Assembly (NCBI GenBank): GCA_020829485.1
Contig: JAIVFU010000002.1
Coordinates: 62,001 to 126,000, forward strand
Source: Nostoc sp. CHAB 5834
Lineage (GTDB): Bacteria; Cyanobacteriota; Cyanobacteriia; Cyanobacteriales; Nostocaceae
DNA: 64,000 nucleotides
Direction: 5' to 3'
The notes under the pieces are model-generated. The model did not search any database and was not told where the DNA came from. It saw only the letters and a program-made list of their open reading frames with translations. Made by a program: the position numbers and the translations under genes. Numbering within the stretch: position 1 is the stretch's first letter; the number at the start of each line of letters is the position of its first letter. Positions 63,783 through 64,000 of the stretch are shown here, piece after piece.

Positions 63783-64000
63783 GTATAGGTTTGCGGATGA
63801 ACCGAGCCATTGCTTTAGTTGGTGCATCTTTGCTCATGGTATTAACGTAACTTGCAAGCTTCAAGGCGTTTCAAAAGACTTCCCTGCTTCCTGCTTTTCA
63901 ATACTTCTCGGTTAGTGCAATTAGTCATTGCAGATCCCCCCAATCTCTTTTAATATTCTTGTGGCTACTAAAAAATGAGGGCATAGGCAACTTAACAACT

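Larger units (their letters stand above)
63321..64000. other. non-coding right end with repeats
   Basis: No gene supported. It has AT-rich unique DNA to about 63580, then copy C of the multi-hairpin repeat and, directly after it, copy 2 of the AGGACTTACGC element. The last 200 bp include a short + frame starting GATGAACCGAGCC (63795) that is too short to judge. Confidence 0.5.

Overview
The window is chromosomal DNA from a filamentous, Nostoc-like cyanobacterium. This rests on gene content: a complete beta-carboxysome operon, NDH-1 CO2-uptake genes, psbV/petE/petJ, crtP-crtB and a light-dependent protochlorophyllide reductase. Base composition agrees: there are many HIP1 octamers (GCGATCGC), heptanucleotide tandem repeats of the STRR type, and a dense population of small palindromic repeats. 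No prophage, no intact transposase and no CRISPR array was seen.

Layout. 1-1244: 5' part of a MuiA/DUF4139 gene. 1358-13340 is an inorganic-carbon island. A CmpR/RbcR-type LysR regulator and ccmK2-K1-L-M-N-O lie on the minus strand. Facing away across a 0.66-kb spacer are ndhF-ndhD-cupB, the variable subunits of a CO2-hydrating NDH-1 complex. CcmM here carries four RbcS-like domains and a well-formed internal start. 13348-17380 is accessory: a Uma2-type endonuclease gene, then a tightly packed three-gene cassette (DUF262 protein, DUF3696 AAA ATPase, unknown protein) that looks like a defence system. 17988-24136: leuB, a small conserved gene, prepilin peptidase, accD and an MFS transporter, separated by repeat-rich spacers. 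24939-27156: psbV (cytochrome c550), petE (plastocyanin) and petJ (cytochrome c6) in a row. 27280-36670: a TonB-like proline-rich protein, a lipase-like hydrolase, a cytochrome b6 paralogue lacking one haem ligand, a Na+/H+ antiporter, tRNA-Glu, a START-like protein and a histidine kinase that lacks its phospho-acceptor histidine.

37118-45707: a ribbon-helix-helix protein, an HNH endonuclease, a cluster of five tRNA-like genes (two normal, three decayed, one carrying a small repeat in its T-loop), nagZ, a PhyH-like dioxygenase, crtP-crtB and tRNA-Ser. 45899-51307: an amino-acid-type ABC binding lipoprotein, a beta-barrel-like protein and a succinate dehydrogenase flavoprotein. 51529-55784: a GMC oxidoreductase fused to a DUF1080 domain, followed by a DyP peroxidase that is frameshifted by a 4-bp duplication. 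56508-63320: a HigBA toxin-antitoxin pair, LPOR, a manganese (yybP-ykoY) riboswitch in front of a GDT1/Mnx-type Mn exporter, a TPR protein, an unknown protein and a COG1900 homocysteine-biosynthesis protein.

Most intergenic space is occupied by repeat families, several present two or three times in the window: MITE-like elements, a multi-hairpin element and an IS200/IS605-like non-coding remnant. All functional calls were made by reading the sequence without database searches.
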